Origin: Bog-473 sp035947875
GTDB lineage: Bacteria > Actinomycetota > Acidimicrobiia > Acidimicrobiales > RAAP-2
NCBI GenBank assembly: GCA_035947875.1
Contig: DASZJQ010000160.1
Coordinates: 1 to 23,215, forward strand
Direction: 5' to 3'
Length of the DNA stretch: 23,215 nucleotides
The translations under genes and the position numbers were made by a program. Below, one piece after another: positions 9,501 through 16,956 of the stretch. The stretch's first letter is position 1, and every line of letters starts with the position of its first letter. Under the pieces are notes generated by a model. The model saw only the letters and a list, made by a program, of their open reading frames with translations. It did no database searches and was not told where the DNA came from.

Positions 9501-11073
9501 CCTGGATGAACTGTTCGTGCGTGACGTACGGACGGTTGAGGACCGCCGGCCAGGGCGGGTCAACCGTGTCCCCGTAGACGTTGGCGGCGAAGTTGTTTCC
9601 CGGCAAGCCGTACACCCTGAGGCCAGGATGCACCGAGTTCAGGTAGTTGGCCGCCGCCGTGACATAGCTCGGGAGTTTGGCCGGCTGCGAGAACTGGGTG
9701 ACGACCGAATCGCCCCCCAGGAGCGGGGCGTCGGCGCCCAACACGCAGACAACGGCCACGAGCCCGCCCAGAAGCCCGAGGCGGGGAAGCCGCCGTTGGG
9801 CCGCCGCAACGCCCGCACCCACCAGCATGGCCAAGCCGAGAATCACCACCGGCGTGGCGCGGTCGGCCGAACGCAAGGCCAGCCCGACGGTGGTCTTGGT
9901 CATGAACGCCTTGTCGAGCGCCCCGATCGGCGTCGGCGAGCCATAGGGGTGCGCGCCGACCGAGAGCAGAAGTCCCACTACCGCCACCACGATGAAAAAC
10001 GCTCGTTCACGCCATCGGACGAAGGCCGCCGAGAAGAAGGCTCCGATGGGGACGAGATACGACAGCGCCAGGAGCGGCGTCCGGGTGGTGAAGTCGACCG
10101 ATGAACGGGTCCAGAGCCCGACACGGTCACCGCCGTAGAAGTACCAGTACCCGAGCCCTCGGATGACCTCCGAAGCGCTCGAGGCAGAGCTGGTTGCCTC
10201 GACGCTCTCGGTGTATTTCAAGATGTCGACGCCGTAGGCCCCCTCCACCGCCAGAGCGGAGATCCACCAGAGACTCGTCGTCAGACAGAGGACGCCGGTC
10301 CGGAACACCACACCGAGCACCTCTCGGCCCGAAATCTCACGGGTCACGAAGACCGCATACGGCAGAAAGAGCAGGGGTGCGACGCCCACGTAGACAATTG
10401 AGCTGGCGTTGATCCCACTGACCGACGCCACGACCAGCGCGAAGAGGGCCGGATAGCACCAGCCTCTCTTCCGCACGGCGAGCACGATGAAGGCCATCAG
10501 CCATGGCAGGCCGGCGAAGGGAAGGAGGATGACCGATATCCGGCCCGTGTACTGCATGACGTAGGGCGAGAGCCCGTAGGCCAGAGCCGCCACGACGCGG
10601 CCGACGCCGACGATGCCGAAGAGTCGACAGAGATAGGCGATGCCGGCCGCAGCCGCGAAGAGGATGGTCCCGAGCCACATGCGCTGGGCAACCCAGATCG
10701 GGATGTGAAGCACCGAGAAGACGTAGAAGAACGGGCCCATGGGGAAGAGGTAGCCGATGTTCTGGTGGACGACCGTGCCGAGGGCGACGTTGGGATTCCA
10801 CATGGATGACGCCTGGCTCAGGAGTTGCCGTGGATCGAGGTAGAGATAGGTCTTGGTGTCGTCCGAGACCACGCCCGGCTGCGTCAGGAGCTGAGGGACG
10901 TAGCACACGACGGCCAGGAAGGCGTAGACACCCGCCCGGCGGGCCCAGACGGAAAGTGAGCTCGGGCCAAGCCCCGGTTCAACCGACCTCGCACCGGGAA
11001 CGGCGAGACTGTCCTGTCCTCCCCGCGCCTCCCGTGCTTCCCGCTCTCCGCGTGCTGGAGGTGCCGTCACCAT
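6505..11073 (-). CDS. AftD-like alpha-(1->3)-arabinofuranosyltransferase (GT-C, DUF3367 type)
   Basis: This giant membrane glycosyltransferase has 1522 residues. Mycobacterial AftD transfers arabinofuranose from decaprenyl-phosphate-arabinose to arabinan outside the cytoplasmic membrane. After a disordered N-terminus, the first membrane segment (about 47-63) leads into VVSDDTKTYLYLDP, whose Asp71/Asp72 lie in the first extracytoplasmic loop where GT-C enzymes keep catalytic acids. The downstream SSMWNPNVALGTVVHQNIGYLFPMG stretch matches the AftD family pattern (residues about 90-115). Multiple membrane segments run to about residue 440. A large extracytoplasmic region follows, with two discoidin-like (F5/8 type C) modules whose marker motifs are DHNLSTSWQTEG (near 780) and LDGNPATMWSP (near 1015). 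One membrane segment near 1330-1355 and about three at the C-terminus end the protein. Donor and acceptor here are inferred. The ATG at 11073 has a weak ribosome binding site. It is divergent from the GH43 gene. Confidence 0.87.
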   Translation of the reverse strand: MVTAPPARGEREAREARGGQDSLAVPGARSVEPGLGPSSLSVWARRAGVYAFLAVVCYVPQLLTQPGVVSDDTKTYLYLDPRQLLSQASSMWNPNVALGTVVHQNIGYLFPMGPFFYVFSVLHIPIWVAQRMWLGTILFAAAAGIAYLCRLFGIVGVGRVVAALAYGLSPYVMQYTGRISVILLPFAGLPWLMAFIVLAVRKRGWCYPALFALVVASVSGINASSIVYVGVAPLLFLPYAVFVTREISGREVLGVVFRTGVLCLTTSLWWISALAVEGAYGVDILKYTESVEATSSASSASEVIRGLGYWYFYGGDRVGLWTRSSVDFTTRTPLLALSYLVPIGAFFSAAFVRWRERAFFIVVAVVGLLLSVGAHPYGSPTPIGALDKAFMTKTTVGLALRSADRATPVVILGLAMLVGAGVAAAQRRLPRLGLLGGLVAVVCVLGADAPLLGGDSVVTQFSQPAKLPSYVTAAANYLNSVHPGLRVYGLPGNNFAANVYGDTVDPPWPAVLNRPYVTHEQFIQGSLPTANLLYALDNPLQQGTFDWAGLAPMARLMSAGDVLVEYDQQFERYDVPRPALLEQGLASTPPGLGAPLLFGAPFLNTSKLAMLDETYFDTPPATPHAPLAVYSVSDPRPVERGESLADPLVVDGDNAGVVAAADAGLLQHNPTILFAGVLATDPGLARRVSDHPAQLVLTDTNRKQAFEWNSLSENTGYTETAQEKPSTFVVNSPGFDLFPGAPTSAETTSVLTGVRSVSASAYGTALTLRSEFRPANAIDHNLSTSWQTEGTSDAPVVGQWWQVSLRKKTSADSITLTQPQATRNASWLTNQWITRATVTFDGGHPMTVSLGPESRGSQGQTIAFPRRTFQTLRILIDRTNLSTGGPPPVGSSLVGLAEVKIGNIHTAQVISTPTDLLSRLGTRSLKDRLTILMTRDRVAPVPPRQDPEPTIVRQVTLPTARNFSVRGTARLSSAASDSTIDALVGRTNDLVTSATSSSRMPGNLQATASATLDGNPATMWSPGLGIDANQNSWLDYTFRQPTTIDHLTLQLATDAEHSVPTSMQVSAGGVTRTVAIPALATSPGAGSVTSVPVSFPAVTGDSLRLTFPAVTRNETLSYQTSLETTLPVGVAEVSIPGVSTEQTPQNVPSSCRDDLLRVDGTPVWVAVSGTTSGALLGSGLSLVGCGPDQAGLHLGPGVHLLQAADGASTGLNIDQLALDSAPGGAAVAEPAAQPTAQLRGPVTTNQPADVQVLSQDATNVQLRVSKATTPFLLVFGQSINKGWSATINGGANLGPPVLVDGFANGWVVDSHQLAPGSHGGSFDVALRFTPQRSVNAALLVSALAVLVCLVIVAAAVYRSRRRRGSAGTEAETAATAAHPLDRADGPRLDSPARRLQPSRRAGVVISGVVLSGIVGLVAGGPIAGIAVALAVLAALTWSRGRSVLAVGAVVLVVVGAAEVVRHELVNRYIAGAGWPSHFSVASTIVLVAVILLAADASLELARRIRAQSAADDEAPPDGRPIG

Positions 11074-11360
11074 CAGAATCGTCCCGAGGAACGTGTCTCA
11101 ATGCCGAGAACGTGCCAGGAGGACGACGAACGCTGGTTCTCCCTGGACGTGCTGAAGATTTCAGCCGGTGGAACCGCCGGAAAAACGGTCGTCCACGCGT
11201 GCCGGGGGTCGGACATTTGGCACAAACTACCCTCCGGACCCCGGTCCGGGTGATCAATGGGCGATGGAATCCTCTCGAGCCGCGGCCGACCGGAACACTC
11301 GGACCGAACGCGTCCGCGGTGTCCTCACTCCGCGATGGGTCATCGGTATCGTGGTGGACC
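11074..11360. promoter_or_regulatory. Divergent intergenic region between AftD-like and GH43 genes
   Basis: This 287-base gap must carry the start signals for both divergent genes. I find no convincing -35/-10 pair on either strand. It holds a short inverted repeat CCGGACC-CC-GGTCCGG (11234-11249) and a TTTG-GCA-CAAA element (about 11217-11227); both are too short to assign to a regulator. No small gene in it is supported. Confidence 0.35.
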
Positions 11361-12491
11361 GTGGGGGTTCATGCGCGGGGGGGTGGACCGGCCCGAACAT
11401 CGGTTCGCCTGGCCCTGGTGGCGGCCGTCTTCGTGGTTGGCTTGGTGGTGGGAGATCGGTTGGCCCACCACCCGGCCGCTCCGTCGAGCACAAGTGAGTC
11501 GGCTCACCATCCACCCGCACACCAAGAAGCGCCGCCGCTGCCGTACAAGAACCCGGTCATCGCAACGGATTTTCCCGACCCGGATGTCGTGTGGACGGGC
11601 GCCGAATACGTGGCGGCAGCAACGGGAACATCCACGCAGCACATTCAGTTCGCCACATCCCGCAATCTCGTTCAGTGGAAGACCGGATCCGACCTGCTCC
11701 CGCAGCTTCCGGCCTGGGCCGTCAACGGGTTCGGAAACGTGTGGGCACCGGATCTGGAACACGCGGGGGGATCGTGGATCCTCTGGTTCAGCGCGCCGAC
11801 GAGGTCGAGCGGAGAACAGTGCATCGGGTGGGCGACGAGCCGATCAGTCTCCGGACCGTTCGTGACGAGTTCGACCGCGCCAGCCGTCTGTCAGATCGCG
11901 TCGGGAGGATCGATCGACCCGTCGGTGACGACCGACAAATCCGGCCGTCATTACCTGCTCTGGAAAAACAACGGGAACTGCTGCGGGGTGGAGTCTCGCA
12001 TCTGGTCACAGCCGCTTTCCGGCGATGGCAAGGACCTGATCGGACGACCTACCGTCCTGCTTTCGTATTCGGGCGGATGGGAGACCGGCCCGACCGCATC
12101 TGAGTCGACCATCGAGGGTCCTTCAATGTTGCGCGACGACGGCCACTTGTTTCTCTTCTTCTCCGGCGGCGGCTATCTGGGAACCACGTACGGCATGGGA
12201 GTCGCCGTGTGCGGCTCGATCAGCGGGCCGTGCCGCCAGCAGGGTGACCAGCCGATTCTCTCGTCGACCGACGCGGTGGCCGGCCCGGGAGGCGGAACCG
12301 CCTTCTTCGATCGGTACGGTCATCCGTGGTTGGCCTACGCGGCGTGGACCCCACCGCAGCTCGGCCGGGATCCGGGAGCGACCCGGAGCTTCCGACTCGA
12401 CCGTATCGTGACCGTCGGCGCCATGGTGTTCATCCTCGGCCCGACGACCGATTGGCAGATCGGCCCGGCCGAAAAGGCCGGTTCGATCTGA
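11361..12491 (+). CDS. Exported or membrane-anchored glycoside hydrolase family 43-type glycosidase
   Basis: GH43 enzymes are five-bladed beta-propeller glycosidases, mostly acting on arabinofuranose- or xylose-containing glycans. The 376-residue product shows the three catalytic acids in order: the base Asp73 in DFPDPDVVW, the pKa modulator Asp186 in GSIDPSV, and the acid Glu236-252 region resolved as Glu252 in STIEGPSM. Propeller repeats such as WAPDLEHAGGSWILWFSA and HLFLFFSGG are present. A basic N-terminus and hydrophobic segment (about 15-32, LALVAAVFVVGLVVG) give a signal anchor or signal peptide, so the enzyme acts outside the membrane. The GTG at 11361 is the best start, though the ribosome binding site is weak; an in-frame GTG near 11249 is possible. 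Divergence from the AftD-like gene suggests it trims or remodels the same arabinan-like polymer; substrate is inferred. Confidence 0.86.
   Translation: MGVHARGGGPARTSVRLALVAAVFVVGLVVGDRLAHHPAAPSSTSESAHHPPAHQEAPPLPYKNPVIATDFPDPDVVWTGAEYVAAATGTSTQHIQFATSRNLVQWKTGSDLLPQLPAWAVNGFGNVWAPDLEHAGGSWILWFSAPTRSSGEQCIGWATSRSVSGPFVTSSTAPAVCQIASGGSIDPSVTTDKSGRHYLLWKNNGNCCGVESRIWSQPLSGDGKDLIGRPTVLLSYSGGWETGPTASESTIEGPSMLRDDGHLFLFFSGGGYLGTTYGMGVAVCGSISGPCRQQGDQPILSSTDAVAGPGGGTAFFDRYGHPWLAYAAWTPPQLGRDPGATRSFRLDRIVTVGAMVFILGPTTDWQIGPAEKAGSI
12465..12481 (+). terminator. Hairpin overlapping the end of the GH43 gene
   Basis: CCGGCC-GAAAA-GGCCGG forms a perfect 6-bp GC stem within the last codons of the GH43 gene, in the 30-base convergent junction with the PMT-like gene. 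There is no U-run. It could help end transcription, or merely reflect the encoded residues. Confidence 0.3.
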
Positions 12492-12521
12492 GCGGCGGCC
12501 GAAGAGGCAACTGATCAGCCG

Positions 12522-13874
12522 TCACTCCGGGGCCGGTGAGACCTCCACCGCGGACCCCGTTGACGGCGGGCTGCCTGTCTCGGTCGGCATCTCCGGCGGC
12601 TGCCCAACATGGTCAGGCGGCTGCCGTCCGAACCGCGTTCCGGCCCATTCGGCGAAGCACCCCACGCCGACGGCCAGGGTCAGGTCGATCGGAGCCCGGA
12701 GCCGTGGGACGGCGATGAAGAAGAGACTGGCCGCGGTGAAGTAAGCCGCTTGAATGAACAAAAGCCTCACGGCGTCGTTCTTCCGGCGCAAGAAAAGCCC
12801 GGCCGCACCGACCACCACCTCCAGGTAGAAGATCCACAGGGTCCCGTTCACGATATGCAGATCCCGACCGTCCTCGCTCTCCGCACCCACGTTGTAGGAG
12901 GGCTTCAGCTCGAAGTAGGCCGCAAAATTTCGAACCACCACGAATGGCAGGTAGCTCGGATGTCGTTCGAGATTGTCGACGCCGACTCTCTCGAGATAGC
13001 TGTTCCACTTCTCCTCGTTGAACTGCAGAACCCGATGCGAATTGTAATAAGGGCTATAGACGGGATCAACGAACACGCCCCGCTGCTGAGCCGGCGGACC
13101 ATAGATGGCGGCCCAATTGAAGCCGTTGGATGTCGTGATGGTCGGCGTCCCGATCTGCACCCAGTTTCGGATAACCCACGGGGTCACCACGAGTCCCGCC
13201 ACGACGACGAAGAGCAGCATCTTCTTCCACCCGACCCTGAACACGACCCACACGGCAAGGACGACGACGAGGAATTGCGCACTGGGTCGGGTAAGCGTCA
13301 GTGCGCCGACCGCTGCGCCGGCCCAGATCCATCTTCGATGGAGCAGGCAGTCAACCATGAACAGGATCAGCAGGAGGGCAAGCGGTTCGTCGAGGGCGAA
13401 CGTGTCGTTCGCGATGAGATTCGGCAAGACCGCCACGGTGAGGGCGGCCCACAACGCGGCCTGGCGAGAGATGCCCCGCTGCACGACATAAAACGTCAAC
13501 GCCACGACACCGACGCCGAGGACCACGTTGATGCCACGGGCCAGACCCGCTGAGGCACCGAACACCCAGTAAAACCCAGCCAACAATATGGGATAGAGCG
13601 GTGGCCGGAAGGCCGTCTCATGCGTCGCGAGTTGCGGATACACCGCGGAGAAGCCGTGCCCCGACGCGAGATTCCGTGCGATCTCGCTGTACTGTGCGGC
13701 GTCGCTATTCAGGGGATCTGGTCCCGTGAAGTGCAGGTAGAGGAGTCGAAGCGCCAACGCCAGGAGACAGATGAGCGCCGGAACCTTGAGAGCACGCCAG
13801 TCGATCCTTCGCATCAAGGAGCGGCCCGACGCTTCATCTGGGCCCGCATCAATGGGATCGCGTACGTGACTCAT
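12522..13874 (-). CDS. PMT/ArnT-like GT-C glycosyltransferase (GT39 type)
   Basis: This 450-residue polytopic membrane protein is of the PMT_2 type, which transfers sugar from a polyprenyl-phosphate donor on the outer face of the membrane. The first membrane segment (about 32-47) is followed by the family hallmark loop DPLNSDAAQYSEIARNLASG, where Asp58 sits at the catalytic position, and then by FRPPLYPILLAGFYWVFG. Seven or more further membrane segments follow, with an extracytoplasmic loop NWAAIYGPPAQQRGVF in the middle. The C-terminal roughly 45 residues are Pro/Ser/Thr/Glu-rich and probably disordered in the cytoplasm. The ATG at 13872-13874 is preferred. A 167-base gap separates it from the upstream GT4 gene, so it may have its own promoter. 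Sugar and acceptor are unknown. Confidence 0.82.
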   Translation of the reverse strand: MSHVRDPIDAGPDEASGRSLMRRIDWRALKVPALICLLALALRLLYLHFTGPDPLNSDAAQYSEIARNLASGHGFSAVYPQLATHETAFRPPLYPILLAGFYWVFGASAGLARGINVVLGVGVVALTFYVVQRGISRQAALWAALTVAVLPNLIANDTFALDEPLALLLILFMVDCLLHRRWIWAGAAVGALTLTRPSAQFLVVVLAVWVVFRVGWKKMLLFVVVAGLVVTPWVIRNWVQIGTPTITTSNGFNWAAIYGPPAQQRGVFVDPVYSPYYNSHRVLQFNEEKWNSYLERVGVDNLERHPSYLPFVVVRNFAAYFELKPSYNVGAESEDGRDLHIVNGTLWIFYLEVVVGAAGLFLRRKNDAVRLLFIQAAYFTAASLFFIAVPRLRAPIDLTLAVGVGCFAEWAGTRFGRQPPDHVGQPPEMPTETGSPPSTGSAVEVSPAPE

Positions 13875-13992
13875 TCGGTGGGTGGTTCCTACATTTCAGC
13901 TTCGGCGAACTCGGGCTGGCTCGGGGCAACCATAGCGGTATCGAAAAAGGGCACCGGGGTCCGGATCGGGCACCGCGCCGCACTCACTGATC

Positions 13993-14020
13993 GGGACACC
14001 GGCGGCCCGACCGGTGACCC
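13993..14020 (-). terminator. Hairpin after the GT4 gene, no U-tract
   Basis: GGGACACCGG (13993-14002) pairs with CCGGTGACCC (14011-14020) apart from one A-A mismatch, giving a 9-bp stem with an 8-base loop. It begins about 21 bases after the GT4 stop (14042-14044). It is a plausible U-less terminator between GT4 and the PMT-like gene. Confidence 0.4.
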
Positions 14021-14041
14021 AACCTTCTCGGGCGATCGACG

Positions 14042-15268
14042 TCACCCGCGACGGGCGACCTCCTGGGCCAGGACTTCGAGTGTGTCGGCGGCCGTGACGC
14101 CCCAGCTGAGACGGGCGGCGTTGCGCAGGGCCCCCTGACCCAGCCGACGTCGCAACATGGCATCGGTGATGACGGAATCCGCGGCGGCGGCGAACTCCTC
14201 AATCCCATCAACCAGGAGACCCGACTCGCCGTCGAGGACCGCCCCGTCGTGCCCGGTGATCCGGGTCGCCACCGCCGGGGTCCCGCACGCCGCCGCCTCG
14301 GTGAGGGTCATGCCCCACCCCTCACGCACCGAGGTCGACCCGACGAGCCACGCACGCTGATAGAGGGAGACGAGTTCTTCGTCGCTCAGACGACCGGGGA
14401 GCGTGAGCCACGCCGTGGCGCCATGTCGAGCGATCCGCTCCTCGAGCTCCGGTCGCTCGTACCCCTCGCCGACCACCACCGCCCGCAGCTTGGGCTGCCG
14501 GGACTTGAGGAGCACCATGGCTTCGACGAACCGATCGAGCCGCTTCACCGGAACCAGACGGCCGACCGCCACCACGAGGGGGTCTGGATCCCGCTTCCCG
14601 GCGGGCACGAATTTGGCGTCGATGCCCGGAGGCACCACCGAGATGCGGTCGGCGCGGAGCCTGAGCCGCTCGACGATGTCGACCTTGGCCGATTCCGAGA
14701 GCGTGACGATCGGCGTCCGCCGGTAGAACGGCGGAGCCAGGCGGTGCTCGACGCCATAGCCGAGGGCGGCCAACCGCGGCGGAAGGACCATCTGCCACAT
14801 CTCGGCATGCACGTGATGCAAAAAGACCATTCGGGGCGTGCGACTCCACAACGGCGTGAAGAACGGCATGCCATTCCAGATCTCGACCACGCCATCACCG
14901 GCGCCGATCTTGGCGCGCACGCCCGCGAATGCCGTGCGGGGGAAGACGGCGTAACGGCCGGCCCGACGGTTGACGGTGTAGCCATCACGGTTGATCTCCC
15001 GGGCCGCACCATCGACGCGCGATGTCCATTCGCGCACGTCGATGCCGGCGTCCGCCCATCTCCGCAACACTTCGTGCGCGTGAAGCTCCGACCCTCCCGC
15101 TTCGGGGTCCTCGAGATCCCGCCAGGCCACTACGTCGACTCGGCGAATGCCGGCCATCTCGGCCAGGGCCATCAGGCGGGACCGTCCGGCTACCTCGAGT
15201 TCCGTTGGCCCATCGACAATGTCAGCGGGTGTCGAAGGGTCCGGGGCCACCCTTGCTCTCTTCTCCAC
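14042..15268 (-). CDS. Family 4 (GT-B fold) glycosyltransferase
   Basis: This 408-residue retaining glycosyltransferase of the GT4 class uses a nucleotide-sugar donor in the cytoplasm. The N-terminal domain has RVDVVAWRDLEDPEAGGSE, with the glycine-rich acceptor-side loop. The C-terminal domain has VVAVGRLVPVKRLDRFVEA and the EX7E motif E316-GWGMTLT-E324, which binds donor phosphate and ribose. The aromatic and His-rich FLHHVHAEMWQM lies between them. No membrane segment is seen. The likely start is the GTG at 15266-15268, with GGGGGA 9 bases upstream; the next methionine (residue 33) would also leave the fold intact. It lies 140 bases downstream of the flippase gene and probably adds a sugar to the lipid-linked precursor. 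Donor sugar is unknown. Confidence 0.92.
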   Translation of the reverse strand: MEKRARVAPDPSTPADIVDGPTELEVAGRSRLMALAEMAGIRRVDVVAWRDLEDPEAGGSELHAHEVLRRWADAGIDVREWTSRVDGAAREINRDGYTVNRRAGRYAVFPRTAFAGVRAKIGAGDGVVEIWNGMPFFTPLWSRTPRMVFLHHVHAEMWQMVLPPRLAALGYGVEHRLAPPFYRRTPIVTLSESAKVDIVERLRLRADRISVVPPGIDAKFVPAGKRDPDPLVVAVGRLVPVKRLDRFVEAMVLLKSRQPKLRAVVVGEGYERPELEERIARHGATAWLTLPGRLSDEELVSLYQRAWLVGSTSVREGWGMTLTEAAACGTPAVATRITGHDGAVLDGESGLLVDGIEEFAAAADSVITDAMLRRRLGQGALRNAARLSWGVTAADTLEVLAQEVARRG

Positions 15269-15277
15269 GCTTACGTG

Positions 15278-15335
15278 TCCCCCATTCCCCGCATCAGCGA
15301 CATACTAGCGATGGCCCCCTGGCCGAGTGGGGGAC
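15278..15335 (-). promoter_or_regulatory. Possible ribosome-binding-site-sequestering stem upstream of GT4
   Basis: On the minus-strand RNA, GUCCCCCA (15335-15328) can pair exactly with UGGGGGAC (15284-15277), which contains the GT4 Shine-Dalgarno GGGGGA (15283-15278). The spacer is 43 bases and contains a competing GGGGG run. This could hide or expose the ribosome binding site. It is a structural observation only; no known riboswitch class is recognised. Confidence 0.3.
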
Positions 15336-15408
15336 GTCATCCGACCGAGACCTCCGCCCGCGGCGCGCTGCGCTCGGTATCGGCGACGGCGCGCCGAAAT
15401 CGTCCGCC

Positions 15409-16956
15409 TCAGTCCGTCCGGCCCTGACGACGCCGGTAATGCACGATCGTGAATCCGGTCGTGATGACCAGGAGCAGGCCGACCTGCACCATGAGATCGG
15501 CCGTCGCCGTCGCCTTGGCTGCGCCATGCGCCGCCAGTACCGCACCGGTCAGCGCGGCCGCACCGACGACCAGCACACCCGACACCCACCGCCGCCCAAT
15601 TGCCAAGAGATACATGGTCAAGACGACGCTGACGCTGAGCACGCACATGGCCACCACGAGAGGCGCCAGAGCGTGGGACGCGGCCAGATAGTGGTGATGG
15701 AACACGACGCTGAGGAAGAGTTCGGGTTTCGTGAAGGCAATGACCAGGAGCACGACCGCCGGTACCGCCAAGAACAGCAGGACCACCCCGAGCTGCCGCA
15801 GGGCATGTCCTCCCTGCCGCCACCGAATGGCCGCCTCCGGGAGGAGGTACCCGCCCAGGACGATGGCCCCGAACACGATCGCCTTGCTGGTCACCGAGAC
15901 GGCGGCGTAGGCGCCACTGCGCGACGGGTCTTCGCGACCGACCACGAGCACGTCCACATTCTGGAGCACGGCAATCATGGAGAGTGCGAGCGAAGCAACG
16001 GCCAGGTCCGCCACCACTCGGCGACGCTCCAGCACGGAGCCCGCCATGGCCGGTGCCCGCCGGAGCGCGGCCGCCCATCCCGACGCCCACGTTCGGACCA
16101 GCCAGGGCGCGTGGCCCGGTTCAGCGGACCAGGCTCGCATGGCGGCGTAGCGAGCGTGTCCGGCCGTGACCAATTCGGCCACCAGAATGCCGACGGCCGC
16201 CCCCGATGGCCCTTTTCCCAAGGCCACCAGGCCCAGCACAGCCACCGTGCGGACTCCCCCCTCGACAATGAGGTTCATCGCCAGCGGTCGATACGACCTC
16301 CGGGCTTGGAGCAAGCCGCGGTCGAGCGACAAGAGCACGAACACCGCCGCCGCCACGAGAATGGCGGCGATGCCGATACCGCTGCGCTGACCCAGCAGAA
16401 CCGCGACTTGGTGCCGCCCGGCGACGACGAGGACGGCCCACACCAGGACCGCCATCGAACCGTGCCGGTGCAGGCGACCCGACCAGTGACGGATCTGGTC
16501 GGCCGATCCCCCGTCTTCCCACAACGACACCCGCCGCACCACGGCCACGACCACGGCCGATCCGGGCAAGGAGAGAATCAGAAACAGACCGGTCAGCTGA
16601 ATGAGCACTCCGTACGAGTGCACCGAGAGGAGGCGGGCCACGGCCACGGTCACAATGACATTGGCCCCATTGGCGATGACACCAGCCGCCGCCAGGGGCC
16701 CCGCTTCCAGGAGTCCGGCCCGGAGCGATTCGGCTCCGGCCGACTTCTGGGGATCGAGCACGAGCTCGCCCCCCAATGACGGCGCCCCGGCGCTCGGGGC
16801 CAGGGAGATTGCCGCCGGAACCCCCTCGACCAGCACCTCGGCCACCGCCGCCGGGGCGTCCTCGTCCGCCGTCAAGCCGGCCTTCGGGCCCGATCCGCTG
16901 TCTTGGGACGTCGCCATGGGGCCATGGGGGCCGGCGCTCGTCACTGGTTCCACCAC
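15409..16956 (-). CDS. Oligosaccharide flippase / polysaccharide biosynthesis transporter (Wzx/MurJ-like)
   Basis: This 515-residue membrane protein fits the PST/MOP exporter superfamily, which flips lipid-linked oligosaccharides from the inner to the outer leaflet. About 12-14 hydrophobic segments run from residue 80 to the end, beginning with LLEAGPLAAAGVIANGANVI and an SVHSYGVLIQLTG motif typical of the first helices of Wzx proteins. The AVLQNVDVLVVG segment near 330 matches the repeated MOP motif in which helix 7 starts the second half. The first 75 residues are Ala/Pro/Gly/Glu-rich and probably disordered, which is unusual. The start is uncertain: two tandem GTG codons (16956 and 16953) lie downstream of a GAGGA-like sequence; an ATG at 16917 would remove 13 residues. 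It sits between the UGM-like and GT4 genes and supplies their missing translocation step. Confidence 0.86.
   Translation of the reverse strand: MVEPVTSAGPHGPMATSQDSGSGPKAGLTADEDAPAAVAEVLVEGVPAAISLAPSAGAPSLGGELVLDPQKSAGAESLRAGLLEAGPLAAAGVIANGANVIVTVAVARLLSVHSYGVLIQLTGLFLILSLPGSAVVVAVVRRVSLWEDGGSADQIRHWSGRLHRHGSMAVLVWAVLVVAGRHQVAVLLGQRSGIGIAAILVAAAVFVLLSLDRGLLQARRSYRPLAMNLIVEGGVRTVAVLGLVALGKGPSGAAVGILVAELVTAGHARYAAMRAWSAEPGHAPWLVRTWASGWAAALRRAPAMAGSVLERRRVVADLAVASLALSMIAVLQNVDVLVVGREDPSRSGAYAAVSVTSKAIVFGAIVLGGYLLPEAAIRWRQGGHALRQLGVVLLFLAVPAVVLLVIAFTKPELFLSVVFHHHYLAASHALAPLVVAMCVLSVSVVLTMYLLAIGRRWVSGVLVVGAAALTGAVLAAHGAAKATATADLMVQVGLLLVITTGFTIVHYRRRQGRTD

Noticed and set aside
8500..10104. Plus-strand 534-codon open frame
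   Set aside because: It is antisense to the AftD-like gene and Arg/Gly-rich with no motif.
11217..11227. TTTG-GCA-CAAA palindrome as an operator
   Set aside because: The 4-base arms are too short to distinguish from chance and match no regulator I can name.
10806..11360. Longer N-terminus for the GH43 protein
   Set aside because: It would run antisense into the AftD-like gene and bury the signal anchor; no family similarity is seen in that part.
15309..15345. tRNA-like GGCCGAGTGGG segment
   Set aside because: The D-loop-like string occurs without an acceptor stem, anticodon arm or T-loop sequence (GGTTCRA) at the right distance.
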